From Magnimaribacter mokuoloeensis (GTDB taxonomy: Bacteria; Pseudomonadota; Gammaproteobacteria; Magnimaribacterales; Magnimaribacteraceae): DNA of 64,000 nucleotides. The stretch is taken from contig CP151794.1 in NCBI GenBank assembly GCA_041860225.1, forward strand, positions 744,001-808,000. Direction: 5' to 3'. Every line of letters begins with the position of its first letter. The stretch's first letter is position 1. This document shows, piece after piece, positions 37,901-45,907 of this stretch. A model generated the notes under the pieces. It was given only the letters and a program-made list of their open reading frames with translations, was not told the origin of the DNA and did no database searches. The translations under genes were made by a program, and so were the position numbers.

Positions 37901-38252
37901 TACCTTCAATTTTATGAAGGAAGTCTGCTCTTCCAAAAAAATGTTTATCTCCTAAAGCTGCTTGATAAATAAGTTCAACACCCTCTTTCATAGCTTCTTT
38001 GGTGGCATCAATCATGTCCTCTTGATCGCCATCCAGAATGATTCGTGAGGACATTTCAGAGGAAAGATCATGAAATAAATCCATTTCATGCTGATTGCCT
38101 TTCTTGGAAGCAATTTGCATAAAAGGATCTTCTTGGTCTTCCTTTACAGCGTCTTTATCAACCTCTCTTAGATACTTATAAATAAGAGATTCAAAAGGTG
38201 ATTCGAAGAATCTCATTAGACTGGAAGGTGAATGTCTCCTGATATCGCTCAT
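34926..38252 (-). CDS. RecB-like nuclease fused to SF1 (Dna2/UPF1-type) helicase, TM0106 family
   Basis: The 1108-residue protein starts with a RecB/TM0106-type nuclease region (PSSLMRFFESPFESLI; DFGDYAYEIWDAKLA near 125), followed by an RNase H-like exonuclease region (YFDIES near 312, NKDDC near 483). The C-terminal third is a superfamily 1 helicase: Walker A GPPGTGKT near 730, LLIDEAGQ, GDQMQLSQP, VDKFQGRE and NVALSRA. It could unwind and cut DNA or RNA. It overlaps the upstream WYL regulator by 4 bases; such pairs are seen among phage-defence candidates. Confidence 0.85.
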   Translation of the reverse strand: MSDIRRHSPSSLMRFFESPFESLIYKYLREVDKDAVKEDQEDPFMQIASKKGNQHEMDLFHDLSSEMSSRIILDGDQEDMIDATKEAMKEGVELIYQAALGDKHFFGRADFLHKIEGKSDFGDYAYEIWDAKLANKSRPKFLIQLCCYSEMLSELQGTLTDTCVLIYGNKEKERFQVKDYFVFYKEIRKQFLAFQNTNMTSELPDPDIYRNWGRFSEYAKKTLEERDHLFQVANIKHSQIIKLNEAGINTLKELATSDAKVPNLDKRVLDRLRLQAVMQNQAKESGEIPFSLLSNVEMGLGLSSLPPKSELDIYFDIESNPLLTKIPLHYLWGAAHEDNTEGFDCWWAHSEEEMKIAFEDFIDWTHARWQQDNAMHVYHYGQFEITAIRELMGHFGTREREVDSLLRNEVFVDLYRVVKQSLCIGAEGYGLKTIEPLFREERDNEVSSGQDSTVVYEVWSSERGETKDHTDSEYLKEIWDYNKDDCVSLISLADWLRVIQEKEGISYFFRASKEREVERIDASNLLDELVSDLSEKDDKPHARILANLCLYHKRESKPAYWRLFDRLESTDEELVDDLDCLGDLVTTGEIEEITTKSLAYTFSFDPNQETKIKRGDSVRIKQDTNINVTIHEMNSNDGSIKLKSTKELPTHLSLIPLNVVLAKPIDTSIQEIAENYLKTGKLNKCLDNFLSKDRPNLKKGGDTNLSKWGSNTLEAAIEISSSLDGGYLCMQGPPGTGKTYVGSRVISSLVNQGYKIGIASNSHKAINNILEKVINVMDEDGISGDIARIHNGQDELYDNSRIQLFKNIGQAELSDEIKIVAGVAWTFANDKMERELDYLLIDEAGQVSLANMVGMSKCCKNIILMGDQMQLSQPTQGVHPEDSGVSCLDYLLGEFSTVPADKGLLLPDTYRLNSDICNFISSRVYDGRLQSVGVANSRKIQISKANLEKESGICYLPVQHEGNEQSSAEEVEAIEKLVFNLLKGKKTDEEGNESSITPKDILIVSPYNHQIRLLQEAMGSSFEVGTVDKFQGREAPIVLISMAASDLESAPRGADFLLERNRLNVALSRAQTLAILVASPNLNQPIANSSKEMSLVNFYMDLVDYAVH

Positions 38253-39244
38253 TTATATCTCTTATTCATAGATTTGATATTTTGAATCATTTCCTCTCTT
38301 AAAAAGTTCGGTTTTATAACTTCAACTTGTCCTGCAAAACCAAGTAGCCACCATCTTAATTGAGCTGTATCACTTACTTTAGCTTTTACAAGCAATCTAC
38401 CATCATCAAGAGGTGTAATTTCTTGCTCTTTAGATAAAGAGCTTTCTGTTAAATGAAAGCCTGCAGATCTATCAAATTTAGCCTCTAGGTATATAGATTT
38501 ATTGGAATAAAGGTATCCCAGATTATTCTCTTTTATATATTGATCTACAGAGAATCCTTTAGGTTCATAGGAGGTATTCCCGTTCCACTCGGCTTTAGTA
38601 AATCTGTGCAAAGGTAAAAATCTCGGATTATCTTTATCCTCATCCATAGAACAGATTAAATAATGAATCTGTCCCCTTAAAACTAAACCTAGCGGATTAA
38701 TAATTCTCTCTTTAGCCCTTTTCTCTGCTCTATTCGTATAAAGCACTGAAAGCTGTCTGCCCTTAAGAAGAGCATCGTAAATCTCAGCTTCAACTTGATC
38801 ATTAATCTTAGGAGCTTCTAATCTTTGCCATTGGTGCTCTACCCTGACACGTTCTCTCCAACGACTGATTTCATTCCTCTTAATTTTTTTCAAAATAGAA
38901 TTAGCTCGATCAAAGAAGACTTTAATTCTTTTAAAGCTCTTGCTGGGCATCAAAGGTTCTAAGTACTGTTCTGCCAAACTAAAAGTCAGTGCTTCAATCG
39001 GGTCCATAGAAGGTTGTAAACCAAAAGCACTTTGATGCCACGACCAGCCAAAAGGTCTTTCTCTATCATCACATACAATTGGCATCACAGACTCTAACGA
39101 CTCTAAATCTCTTTGTATCATCCTTAGTGAAACTGAGTATCCCAAATCTTCTAACTGCCCTTGGATTTGTGAAGTGCTCACCTTGCTAGGGTGTCTAGGA
39201 AGTATTTGTAATATTTGTAATTGTCTAAGACTGCTTTCCGGCAT
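38249..39244 (-). CDS. WYL domain transcriptional regulator
   Basis: The 331-residue protein has an N-terminal winged helix (LQILQILPRHPSKVSTSQIQGQLE, ...RMIQRDLESL) and a WYL domain (LSVLYTNRAEKRAKERIINPLGLVLRGQIHYLIC) with a C-terminal extension. WYL regulators bind nucleic-acid-like ligands and often control defence genes. The inverted motif 22 bases before its start probably allows self-regulation. The next gene (nuclease/helicase) overlaps it by 4 bases. Confidence 0.88.
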   Translation of the reverse strand: MPESSLRQLQILQILPRHPSKVSTSQIQGQLEDLGYSVSLRMIQRDLESLESVMPIVCDDRERPFGWSWHQSAFGLQPSMDPIEALTFSLAEQYLEPLMPSKSFKRIKVFFDRANSILKKIKRNEISRWRERVRVEHQWQRLEAPKINDQVEAEIYDALLKGRQLSVLYTNRAEKRAKERIINPLGLVLRGQIHYLICSMDEDKDNPRFLPLHRFTKAEWNGNTSYEPKGFSVDQYIKENNLGYLYSNKSIYLEAKFDRSAGFHLTESSLSKEQEITPLDDGRLLVKAKVSDTAQLRWWLLGFAGQVEVIKPNFLREEMIQNIKSMNKRYK

Positions 39245-39266
39245 CGATCTATTAAATTGTTTAAAA

Positions 39267-39281
39267 CGTCATTATAAGACG
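39267..39281. promoter_or_regulatory. Candidate WYL-regulator operator (copy 1)
   Basis: CGTCATTATAAGACG is an inverted repeat with one mismatch, 22 bases before the WYL start. On the minus strand it contains TATAAT, a perfect -10 hexamer, so a bound repressor would block the promoter of the WYL-nuclease/helicase operon. It shares its layout and distance with 34909-34923. Confidence 0.55.
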
Positions 39282-39306
39282 CTTAATAAAATATACTTGT
39301 AAAAGC

Positions 39307-39335
39307 TTGACAAAACTGAAAAAAAAGTTTAAAAT
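39307..39335 (+). promoter_or_regulatory. Strong sigma-70 type promoter
   Basis: TTGACA (39307-39312) is followed by a 17-base spacer and TAAAAT (39330-39335). It points to the right, toward the 63-residue gene at 39440, and is back to back with the WYL promoter. A-tracts lie in the spacer and downstream. Confidence 0.6.
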
Positions 39336-39439
39336 TTTTTCATTTTAAATTCAACATTTATACATAAAAATTTTAAATCCTTGATTTTTTCCCTTTTTTT
39401 AAATATCATTACGTTTCATTAAACTAAAGAAAGATATTT

Positions 39440-39631
39440 ATGAAGAGCAACTATTACCAAAAAAGACCTTACGTTAAGTTTCAAAACAGCGAATTAATTG
39501 AAGAGACATTCAGTGCTCACGTGCAAGGTGACACTCTTAAACTTGAAGACATAAGACATGAATTATCATTTAGGAATAAGCAAGTTGCTCAAAGTCTCAT
39601 GAAGGGCATAGACCTTCTCTCTGATTATTAA
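39440..39631 (+). CDS. Small hypothetical protein (63 residues)
   Basis: The product is polar and soluble (MKSNYYQKRPYVKFQNSEL...), with a mixed charged helical region (DTLKLEDIRHELSFRNKQVAQ). No family recognised. It is the first gene after the strong promoter at 39307 and may share a transcript with the structured RNA candidate, a membrane protein gene and tRNA-Tyr. Its ribosome site is weak (AAAGAAAG). Confidence 0.6.
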   Translation: MKSNYYQKRPYVKFQNSELIEETFSAHVQGDTLKLEDIRHELSFRNKQVAQSLMKGIDLLSDY

Positions 39632-39649
39632 TAAATAAAATTACTCCTC

Positions 39650-39780
39650 GTACATGAGGTAGTGCCAGCAGACGGTGCACTACATAGAAAAACATCTGCA
39701 GTGTGAGCTTTTCCTCCTTGAAGTGATCGCATTGACAGCCTGGAAAGACGGGCAATTTTATAAGTCACCTCATGACGCCT
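39650..39780 (+). ncRNA. Candidate structured RNA, type unknown
   Basis: This 130-base intergenic stretch can fold into a closed multi-branch shape. CATGAG (39653-39658) pairs with CTCATG (39769-39774); GTAGTGC (39659-39665) pairs with GCACTAC (39677-39683); CAGTGTGA pairs with TCGCATTG (8 pairs, two G-U) around an inner CTT/AAG hairpin; GCCT pairs with GGGC. The ends lie between two genes on the same strand. I recognise no known family; the exact ends are uncertain. Confidence 0.4.
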
Positions 39781-39799
39781 CATAATTTACAGTAAACTA

Positions 39800-40135
39800 A
39801 TGAATCAATTATCAAAAATAGAACCTAGGCAAAGTAAACTTAAAACTTTGCTTTTCCATTTACTAGATTTTATTTTCTCTTTTGCTATAGGAATAACAGG
39901 TCTGGTTGTATTGGTAGGATATTTATTAACCGGAATGGCTGCTTACTTAAAAGTAGCCTCACTTCTCTCCTTACTTGTATTGTTAATTTTTTTAGGTACT
40001 GCAACATTTAGCCTATTCAGGTTTGGTCTGGAAACCTTGATCGTAGAAATGGAAGTGAAGTTTTTAGATTTGTCACTTTACTCAGCCTTTATATTTATAA
40101 CTTTTATATTTCTTTTTTTAGAACAATATAGATAG
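39800..40135 (+). CDS. Hypothetical membrane protein (111 residues)
   Basis: After a basic start (MNQLSKIEPRQSKLK) the product has three membrane helices (about 17-45, 50-72, 92-107). No family recognised. It lies between the structured RNA candidate and tRNA-Tyr, 7 bases before the tRNA, on the same strand. Confidence 0.6.
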   Translation: MNQLSKIEPRQSKLKTLLFHLLDFIFSFAIGITGLVVLVGYLLTGMAAYLKVASLLSLLVLLIFLGTATFSLFRFGLETLIVEMEVKFLDLSLYSAFIFITFIFLFLEQYR

Positions 40136-40142
40136 TTTATTA

Positions 40143-40229
<87 letters not shown>

Positions 40230-40288
40230 ATTGGTAAGTTTTAAACTTTTCTGATAGATTTTGAAAAGAATTCATAGAAACAGTTCTA

Positions 40289-41623
40289 ATGTATTTTTTT
40301 AAAAGTTTTGACGAAAAAAGTGAAAAATGGAGTTTGCTTGAGGGCTTTAACGCTCAAGAAGCTGCAATAATCAAAACTTCAGATGGCAAGCAAAACCTTC
40401 AAAGCTTTTATCCCAACCAAATTGATCTAATAATTGATGACCTGGAGAGGTTTGGAGAAGTTCAGATTAATGATGGTGTAATAGTGCTGCCACAAAACTC
40501 TCTTTATCATATCTATAGTCTTAGTTTTTACGTGGATGAACTTAGATCAGAGCTCAATGCCAATCTTTCCCAGAAAGTGATCAGAGATGAGCTGTTTTTC
40601 AACACAGGTAATGGACCACCCCTAGAAACAGAACAAATTGAGAGGAAGAGCCCTCCCCTTGAACATGTAAGTAATATTTTTGGAGAAGAGAATAAAAAGT
40701 TTCTATCAGATCTTGGGTTAGCAAGGTATTACCATGAAAGTATTACAGAAGGAGATACTAATGCCCTATCTATTGAAGAATATAATAAACAAGTAGGTGT
40801 TGGCTTCTTGGTAAGTCATGCAGAGTTACAAGAAACTGATTTCATGAAGCAATTTCTTCAATATTTACAAAATTTAGAAGATAAAGAGATTATATCCATT
40901 CAGTTTTTACTAAATTCATTTCCTGAATCTATGATGCTTTGTTATTTGTTGGTCAAAGGTTATTTAAAACAGGGAGAGTTTTTAAGAGCTATATTGGCAT
41001 GTAGGTATGAATTATTGGATGGTTACCTAGAAGAGACTACAAATGATGATTATAGAAATGCATATCAACTTTGGCAAAATGACGTAATCGTATCGCTTAC
41101 CTACCTGGATAAATTTGGATCGCCAGATAGAGAATACCTATTGAATCTAGTAGAAAGTGAAGAAACTGAAACTAAAGAATTTAAAGCTGCCTTGAGGTTT
41201 GATATGAAGACAGGGCTTAATCCCCCAAATAAAGATATTTACTATGGGATTGTTAAAACTATTTGCGGTATGGCAAATAATAAAAAAGCTTCTGGGGGAG
41301 AAATACTTATAGGCTACTATGACAAAGAAAAAAAATTTATTGGAATAGAAAAAGATGGTTATAAGAATTTTGACGACTGGGAATTAAACCTCCGTAACAG
41401 GCTAAGCTCTAAGGCTGGTGAATTCGTAGGGTCGCTAATTGAAGTAGAATTTTTAGAGTATGCTGCAAATATTACTTGCGCTTTGATAAAGGTAAAAAGT
41501 TCTTCCAGTGATATTTTCTGTCAAGAACTCAATTCGAAAAAAGACGTGTTTTATGTAAGGAATGGTCCTAGAACTGCTTCGTATGATTTAAGAGAATACT
41601 CCGCATACAAAGAACAAAAATAA
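40289..41623 (+). CDS. AlbA_2 (Schlafen-type) domain protein
   Basis: The 444-residue protein ends with an AlbA_2 domain (about 290-440): ESEETETKEFKAAL, then ICGMANNKKASGGEILIGYYDKEKKFIG and FYVRNG. These domains bind nucleic acids or ATP-like ligands and form the core of Schlafen tRNA nucleases and several defence proteins. The N-terminal 280 residues are helical and not recognised. It follows tRNA-Tyr by 61 bases on the same strand. Function is inferred only to the level of the domain. Confidence 0.75.
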   Translation: MYFFKSFDEKSEKWSLLEGFNAQEAAIIKTSDGKQNLQSFYPNQIDLIIDDLERFGEVQINDGVIVLPQNSLYHIYSLSFYVDELRSELNANLSQKVIRDELFFNTGNGPPLETEQIERKSPPLEHVSNIFGEENKKFLSDLGLARYYHESITEGDTNALSIEEYNKQVGVGFLVSHAELQETDFMKQFLQYLQNLEDKEIISIQFLLNSFPESMMLCYLLVKGYLKQGEFLRAILACRYELLDGYLEETTNDDYRNAYQLWQNDVIVSLTYLDKFGSPDREYLLNLVESEETETKEFKAALRFDMKTGLNPPNKDIYYGIVKTICGMANNKKASGGEILIGYYDKEKKFIGIEKDGYKNFDDWELNLRNRLSSKAGEFVGSLIEVEFLEYAANITCALIKVKSSSSDIFCQELNSKKDVFYVRNGPRTASYDLREYSAYKEQK

Positions 41624-41629
41624 TATAAT

Positions 41630-42688
41630 CTACAAATTGCTATTTAAAAGCACTTTTTTTATTTCGCTTGCTATCTTAAATGAAAGTATTGGAGGCACGG
41701 CGTTACCAACTTGTCGATATTGCTCAGATTTATTTCCTTTAAATTTAAAACTATCCGGAAAGGATTGTAATCTAGCGCATTCCCTAACTGTAGGGATCCT
41801 ATTTTCTTTATAATGAAAGTAATTTCTATGACCGGTATCAATTGTTAACGAAGGTTCCTTGCTATTCATTCTCTGAAAGGCTTTATTAAACCTTCTGACT
41901 TTCCAATATTTTTCTGGTAAAGATTTAATGTTTCCGCCGTCAGGGACTTGCGAGATTATATTAATTGTTTGTTCAGTATGATTTGTCACTTGATGATTGT
42001 ATACACAGGTAATGTTACCTCTTAGTCTTTTCTGATAATCATTCTTTGGATTAGATCTTAGTTTAGATACATATTCATTTGAAGGTTTTGAAGGAAGGTC
42101 ACTAATTGCGTCAGAAGAGGAAATAAGCTCAAAATCTTTTTGAGGAAAAACAAACCCCTCTTTCAACATGCCGACTATAAAAACTCTTTCCCTCCGTTGC
42201 GGAACGCCATATTCCGATGCATTAAGAATGGATGGATAAATTGAATAACCTAACTTGCCAAATCTTTGCTCAATATCTTTCAGAAAAGCTCCGTCATTGA
42301 GCTTTGCCATACCTTTAACATTTTCGATGAGAAAAAAGTCTGGTTTAGAAATTTTCACACAGTTAAAGAAATCAATATAAAGTTTGTTTCTTTTCTCATT
42401 AAGCTTTGTTATTTCATTCTTGTAGTCAGAAAGTCTAGCCGAGCTAAAACCTTGGCAAGGAGGGCCACCAATTACACCTGTAATTTTTTCATTAACAAGG
42501 ATTCTTGAAAGCTCTTTTTTATTGAATTCAGAGACCTCGATACATTTCCCAGGTTTTTCAGGATGATTTTTATTGAAAGTCTCAATTGATGATTTGCAAT
42601 TATCAATTGCACTTATTACCTTAAACCCACTTTGTTCAAAGCCAAGACTGAGGCCTCCTGCCCCACAAAATAAGTCAATTATTTTCAA
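41630..42688 (-). CDS. DNA cytosine-C5 methyltransferase (second of pair)
   Basis: The 352-residue protein has the C5-methyltransferase motifs in order: DLFCGAGGLSLGFE (I), GGPPCQGFS with catalytic Cys78 (IV), FLIENVKGM (VI), VPQRRERVFIVG (VIII), a target-recognition region, RECARLQSFPD (IX) and QVGNAVPP (X). It would protect one strand or form of a recognition site. It overlaps the first methyltransferase gene by 4 bases; the pair is divergent from the nuclease at 43832. Confidence 0.93.
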   Translation of the reverse strand: MKIIDLFCGAGGLSLGFEQSGFKVISAIDNCKSSIETFNKNHPEKPGKCIEVSEFNKKELSRILVNEKITGVIGGPPCQGFSSARLSDYKNEITKLNEKRNKLYIDFFNCVKISKPDFFLIENVKGMAKLNDGAFLKDIEQRFGKLGYSIYPSILNASEYGVPQRRERVFIVGMLKEGFVFPQKDFELISSSDAISDLPSKPSNEYVSKLRSNPKNDYQKRLRGNITCVYNHQVTNHTEQTINIISQVPDGGNIKSLPEKYWKVRRFNKAFQRMNSKEPSLTIDTGHRNYFHYKENRIPTVRECARLQSFPDSFKFKGNKSEQYRQVGNAVPPILSFKIASEIKKVLLNSNL

Positions 42689-43761
42689 TTGAAGTACTCC
42701 TTCTTTATGGCCTTGGCAATACCTTTAGCCAAAAGCGGAGGCACTGCATTTCCTACTTGACGATATTGACTTCCTCTAGCACCCAAAAATATAAAATTAT
42801 CTTTGAAAGATTGAATTCTTGCAGCCTCTCTTACACTAGGTATTCTATTGAATTTAGGATGAAAGTAATTGCTATGGGAATTTCCTGTATCAATAGTTAC
42901 AGAATGATGTTCCTCATCTAAGCGTCTATAAGCTGATGAATGTCTATTAGTTCTATTACTTTTTAAAATATGATTAGGGATATCCCTCCAATTTCCTCCT
43001 TGGGGTACATAACTTATTTTTTCTTGAGTAACTTCTGCAGGATACTTCACTTCATGATTATATATTTTATTATGTCTGGATCTTAAATATCGCCTATAGG
43101 GTGTGTCAGGACTATTTTTTAAAATATAAAAATCTTCACTCAGCTCTTTTTTTTCTAGTGCGTAAAGTTCACCTAAAGCATCCTTTACATTTAATCCTTT
43201 AACTTGAGATGAGTTATAGATGTCAATTTCACTATCGAAATTTTTTTCTTGGACTGCAATAAAAAAAGCTCTTATTCTATTCTGAGGCACACCGAAGTCA
43301 GCTGAATTAAGTGTGGCTGCATGAGTTAGCTTATAACCTGAGTCTTTAAATAAACCAGTAATCTTATTTTTTGTATAACCATTATTCATTGTCAAAATAC
43401 CTCTGACATTCTCTATAAGAACAACTCTAGGCTTCAAAGCATCGATAAAATTAAAATACTCAAGGAACAATTTATTTCTAGGGTCATTTTTTTCTTTATC
43501 CCATCTATTGGCACTTGAGAAACCTTGACACGGTGGGCCACCTACTAAGACATCGATATTTCTATGTGCAAAAATTTTTTTTATTTCTTTTTTAGAAAAA
43601 TTTGTAATGTCTTTACAAATTGCTTCTGAATTAGGAAAATTTTTACTATATGTAGCAACAGAATCTTCATCAATATCTATACCAATATCGATATTAAAAC
43701 CGGCTTGTTTAAAGCCATTGCTTAGTCCGCCGCATCCGCAAAACAGGTCTAGTACATTCAT
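42685..43761 (-). CDS. DNA cytosine-C5 methyltransferase (first of pair)
   Basis: The 358-residue protein has the same motif set: DLFCGCGGLSNGF, GGPPCQGFS (Cys78), VLIENVRGIL, VPQNRIRAFFI, REAARIQSFKDNF and QVGNAVPP. It is clearly related to its neighbour but differs in the target-recognition region (about 185-280). Two C5 enzymes next to one restriction gene usually mean an asymmetric site, each strand having its own enzyme. The start is 71 bases from the divergent nuclease gene. Confidence 0.93.
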   Translation of the reverse strand: MNVLDLFCGCGGLSNGFKQAGFNIDIGIDIDEDSVATYSKNFPNSEAICKDITNFSKKEIKKIFAHRNIDVLVGGPPCQGFSSANRWDKEKNDPRNKLFLEYFNFIDALKPRVVLIENVRGILTMNNGYTKNKITGLFKDSGYKLTHAATLNSADFGVPQNRIRAFFIAVQEKNFDSEIDIYNSSQVKGLNVKDALGELYALEKKELSEDFYILKNSPDTPYRRYLRSRHNKIYNHEVKYPAEVTQEKISYVPQGGNWRDIPNHILKSNRTNRHSSAYRRLDEEHHSVTIDTGNSHSNYFHPKFNRIPSVREAARIQSFKDNFIFLGARGSQYRQVGNAVPPLLAKGIAKAIKKEYFN

Positions 43762-43831
43762 TGATAAATATATTGTGTTTTTTTGTATTATAGATACAAA
43801 TAAAACATAAAACAGCGAAACGCAGGCAAAA

Positions 43832-45085
43832 ATGAAAAAAGAGTTTAATAGCTATATTAAGAGCATAAAGAAACAAACCCCTGGAAAGGAATTTTTTCTT
43901 GGCGGAACAAAGATATATAGAAACTACTCAGCTATTATGTGGGCCTTTGGTGTATTTGTATCCTATGATAAATATAGAGTCACCAAAGATGATGCAATAA
44001 AAGCATTTAATAAATATGGCAAAGTAACAATCAGAAATGGTAAGAGAATAAATAGATATGAAGAAAGTTCTGGTTGGGCACAAGTCTATAGATATTTAAC
44101 AAATTTTGGCCTAGCTGAGCATGCTTCTAGACGAACAGAGATCTCACTTACAAAATCTGGAAAATTTTTATTTAAAAAGATTAAATCAGATTACTTAAAA
44201 AATTACACACTCAATGAAACTAGGCAAAAACTCAATGATTGGGATAAGCGAAGCAACCCCTTGTTACCTGATTATTTAAGAAAATACTACATAGATTACA
44301 TAAAGAATCTAAAAGTTTCAGAGATCTCTATGGATACTGGTGTTGAAAAAAAGTTTCTACTAAAGGCTTTTTATTGTGCGCTGAATGCATCCCTTCATAG
44401 CGAACTATATATAACAAGGGCAGATGACAGACCAACAAAATTTCGCCATGACAAAGACATGATTATGGTCGAAAAATCTAGAAGAAAATTCTTTGATTAC
44501 GATAATACGATTCAAGATACAAAATCAATTGGTCACGTAGGAATATTTTTAGAGGGGTTAGGATTAGTTGAAAGAGTGCCTTACATAAAACATGTTGATT
44601 CTTTTGAGCTTACTGGTGAAGGAAAAAAATTAATAAAAGATATCTTAATCAATGCTGGGCATTCTCAATCAGGAATTACTTTACCTAAAGTTAAGAAAAG
44701 AAAAGGCTTATCATCACTAAAGAATAAAGGAGATTTCAATCCTGGTAGAAGAAATGGTAAAGGTAGAAAGGCTACGGATATTATTAGACGTGCTGAAATT
44801 TATGAAGTAACTTTTAAGGTTGGTAATGAAAATTTTATTTATGTCGGCCAAGACTCAGATTGTACAGGGCCTTCGCCGAGCATCTACCATGGATCATCTC
44901 TTGTGATTTATCATTACAAAGAAGTATTTGGAATTGAGATCTTTAAAAAACGAATTCTAGAAACTGTTTCTGGTATCACGCAAAAAGATCTCAATACTCT
45001 TGAGAGAAACTATATAAATGATGCTGCGATAGAAGCTATTAAAAAGGGTTGGATTCACATCAATTACACTGGACAAAATCAATAA
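43832..45085 (+). CDS. Putative type II restriction enzyme with GIY-YIG-like nuclease domain
   Basis: The 417-residue protein has two winged-helix-like regions in its first 270 residues (SGWAQVYRYLTNFGLAEHASR...; SIGHVGIFLEGLGLVERV...) and a C-terminal GIY-YIG-type domain: IYEVTF (Tyr324), IYVGQ (Tyr337), YHGSS, FGIEIFKKRILE and a late LERNYIN (Glu391, Asn396). Paired with two C5 methyltransferases it is most simply the restriction partner. The match to homing-type GIY-YIG folds is by eye and needs a profile search. Confidence 0.7.
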   Translation: MKKEFNSYIKSIKKQTPGKEFFLGGTKIYRNYSAIMWAFGVFVSYDKYRVTKDDAIKAFNKYGKVTIRNGKRINRYEESSGWAQVYRYLTNFGLAEHASRRTEISLTKSGKFLFKKIKSDYLKNYTLNETRQKLNDWDKRSNPLLPDYLRKYYIDYIKNLKVSEISMDTGVEKKFLLKAFYCALNASLHSELYITRADDRPTKFRHDKDMIMVEKSRRKFFDYDNTIQDTKSIGHVGIFLEGLGLVERVPYIKHVDSFELTGEGKKLIKDILINAGHSQSGITLPKVKKRKGLSSLKNKGDFNPGRRNGKGRKATDIIRRAEIYEVTFKVGNENFIYVGQDSDCTGPSPSIYHGSSLVIYHYKEVFGIEIFKKRILETVSGITQKDLNTLERNYINDAAIEAIKKGWIHINYTGQNQ

Positions 45086-45106
45086 AGCATTGAATATTAA
45101 TCAGAG

Positions 45107-45184
45107 TGGTAGACACGAGTGGACTTGAACCACCGACCCCCACCATGTCAAGGTGGTGCTCTAACCAGACTGAGCTACGTGTCT
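45107..45184 (-). tRNA. tRNA-Val (GAC), intact; middle island border
   Basis: The 78-base sequence folds well: acceptor AGACACG/CGTGTCT, D-arm GCTC/GAGC, anticodon stem CCACC/GGTGG with loop TTGACAT (GAC), T-arm GGTGG/CCACT, CCA encoded. It is the only working copy of three in the window. Its 3' half is shared with 32716 and its 5' half with 55612, so it is the border between two tandem islands. Confidence 0.95.
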
Positions 45185-45185
45185 A

Positions 45186-45394
45186 CTGCGTTTCAGAGCG
45201 ATTGAGTTTTTTTACGGGGCATATACGGGGCAAAACACCTCCACTTTTCCCAACTTTGCCACTCTGAATGGCTAACTTTTGACGAATGATACCATATCTT
45301 TATTCAGACCCGTACGCAGGATGACCACCCCACCCCACCCATATATATACTCAATGGCTTACACCACCAGAACTTTTGGATGTAAACTAGATTC
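45186..45394. promoter_or_regulatory. Left arm sites of island 2
   Basis: ACGGGGCA occurs at 45214-45221 and 45225-45232, eleven bases apart (one helix turn). The same pair with the same spacing occurs at the other end of the island (55447-55454, 55458-55465). This layout fits arm-type binding sites of the tyrosine integrase. The rest of the stretch has no gene that I can support. Confidence 0.6.
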
Positions 45395-45532
45395 ATGTCC
45401 AAATTACCTGACCCAAGAGATTTAGTTCTAGATAAAGAAGTAGATGTTACTTCAGGGATACATGGACATACTCACAGAAAGCCCAATAGACCTAAAAAGA
45501 AATACTTCACCATTCATAACTTGGAAGACTAA
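45395..45532 (+). CDS. Small hypothetical protein (45 residues)
   Basis: The frame encodes a charged peptide (MSKLPDPRDLVLDKEVDV... KPNRPKKKYFTIHNLED) with a basic PNRPKKK centre. It is the first open frame after the island border, with no good ribosome site. No family recognised. It could be a DNA-binding accessory or not a gene at all. Confidence 0.35.
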   Translation: MSKLPDPRDLVLDKEVDVTSGIHGHTHRKPNRPKKKYFTIHNLED

Positions 45533-45670
45533 ACAAGGTTCTACAGTCTTCACCTAGCCTACACATACCTCATTCGCTTTTGCGTTGAACAACAAGGAGT
45601 TGAATTCAACGAAAAGACTCATTCGGAGTTTGTGAGTTGGTAGAGCCCGAAAAAATATAAGGAGAAGTAA

Positions 45671-45907
45671 ATGAAGAAATCATATGCAATTGAAGAAATC
45701 GAAAGGAGATGTAATAACTGGAAGGATATTGTCTGGTCTGCATCTACTAATACTTGGCATCTTGAAGGAGAACCTATGTTTAATAATCTAGATGAAGGTG
45801 ATGCTGATTACATTGAAGCAGTTATGGATAAGAATCCGAAGCTAAGAAGATTGATGCCAGACATCATTTATGAAACTATGACTCACGGAGATAATGAATT
45901 CTTTTAG
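45671..45907 (+). CDS. Small acidic hypothetical protein
   Basis: The 78-residue product is acidic and soluble (NLDEGDADYIEAVMDKNPKLRRLMPDIIYETM). A ribosome site AAGGAGAAG (45659-45667) stands directly before ATG. It opens a long run of overlapping plus-strand genes reaching to 51018. No family recognised. Confidence 0.65.
   Translation: MKKSYAIEEIERRCNNWKDIVWSASTNTWHLEGEPMFNNLDEGDADYIEAVMDKNPKLRRLMPDIIYETMTHGDNEFF

Noticed and set aside
39650..39780. 6S RNA, SRP RNA, tmRNA or cobalamin riboswitch
   Set aside because: The hallmark conserved sequences are missing and the branched fold does not fit 6S RNA; left as an unassigned candidate.
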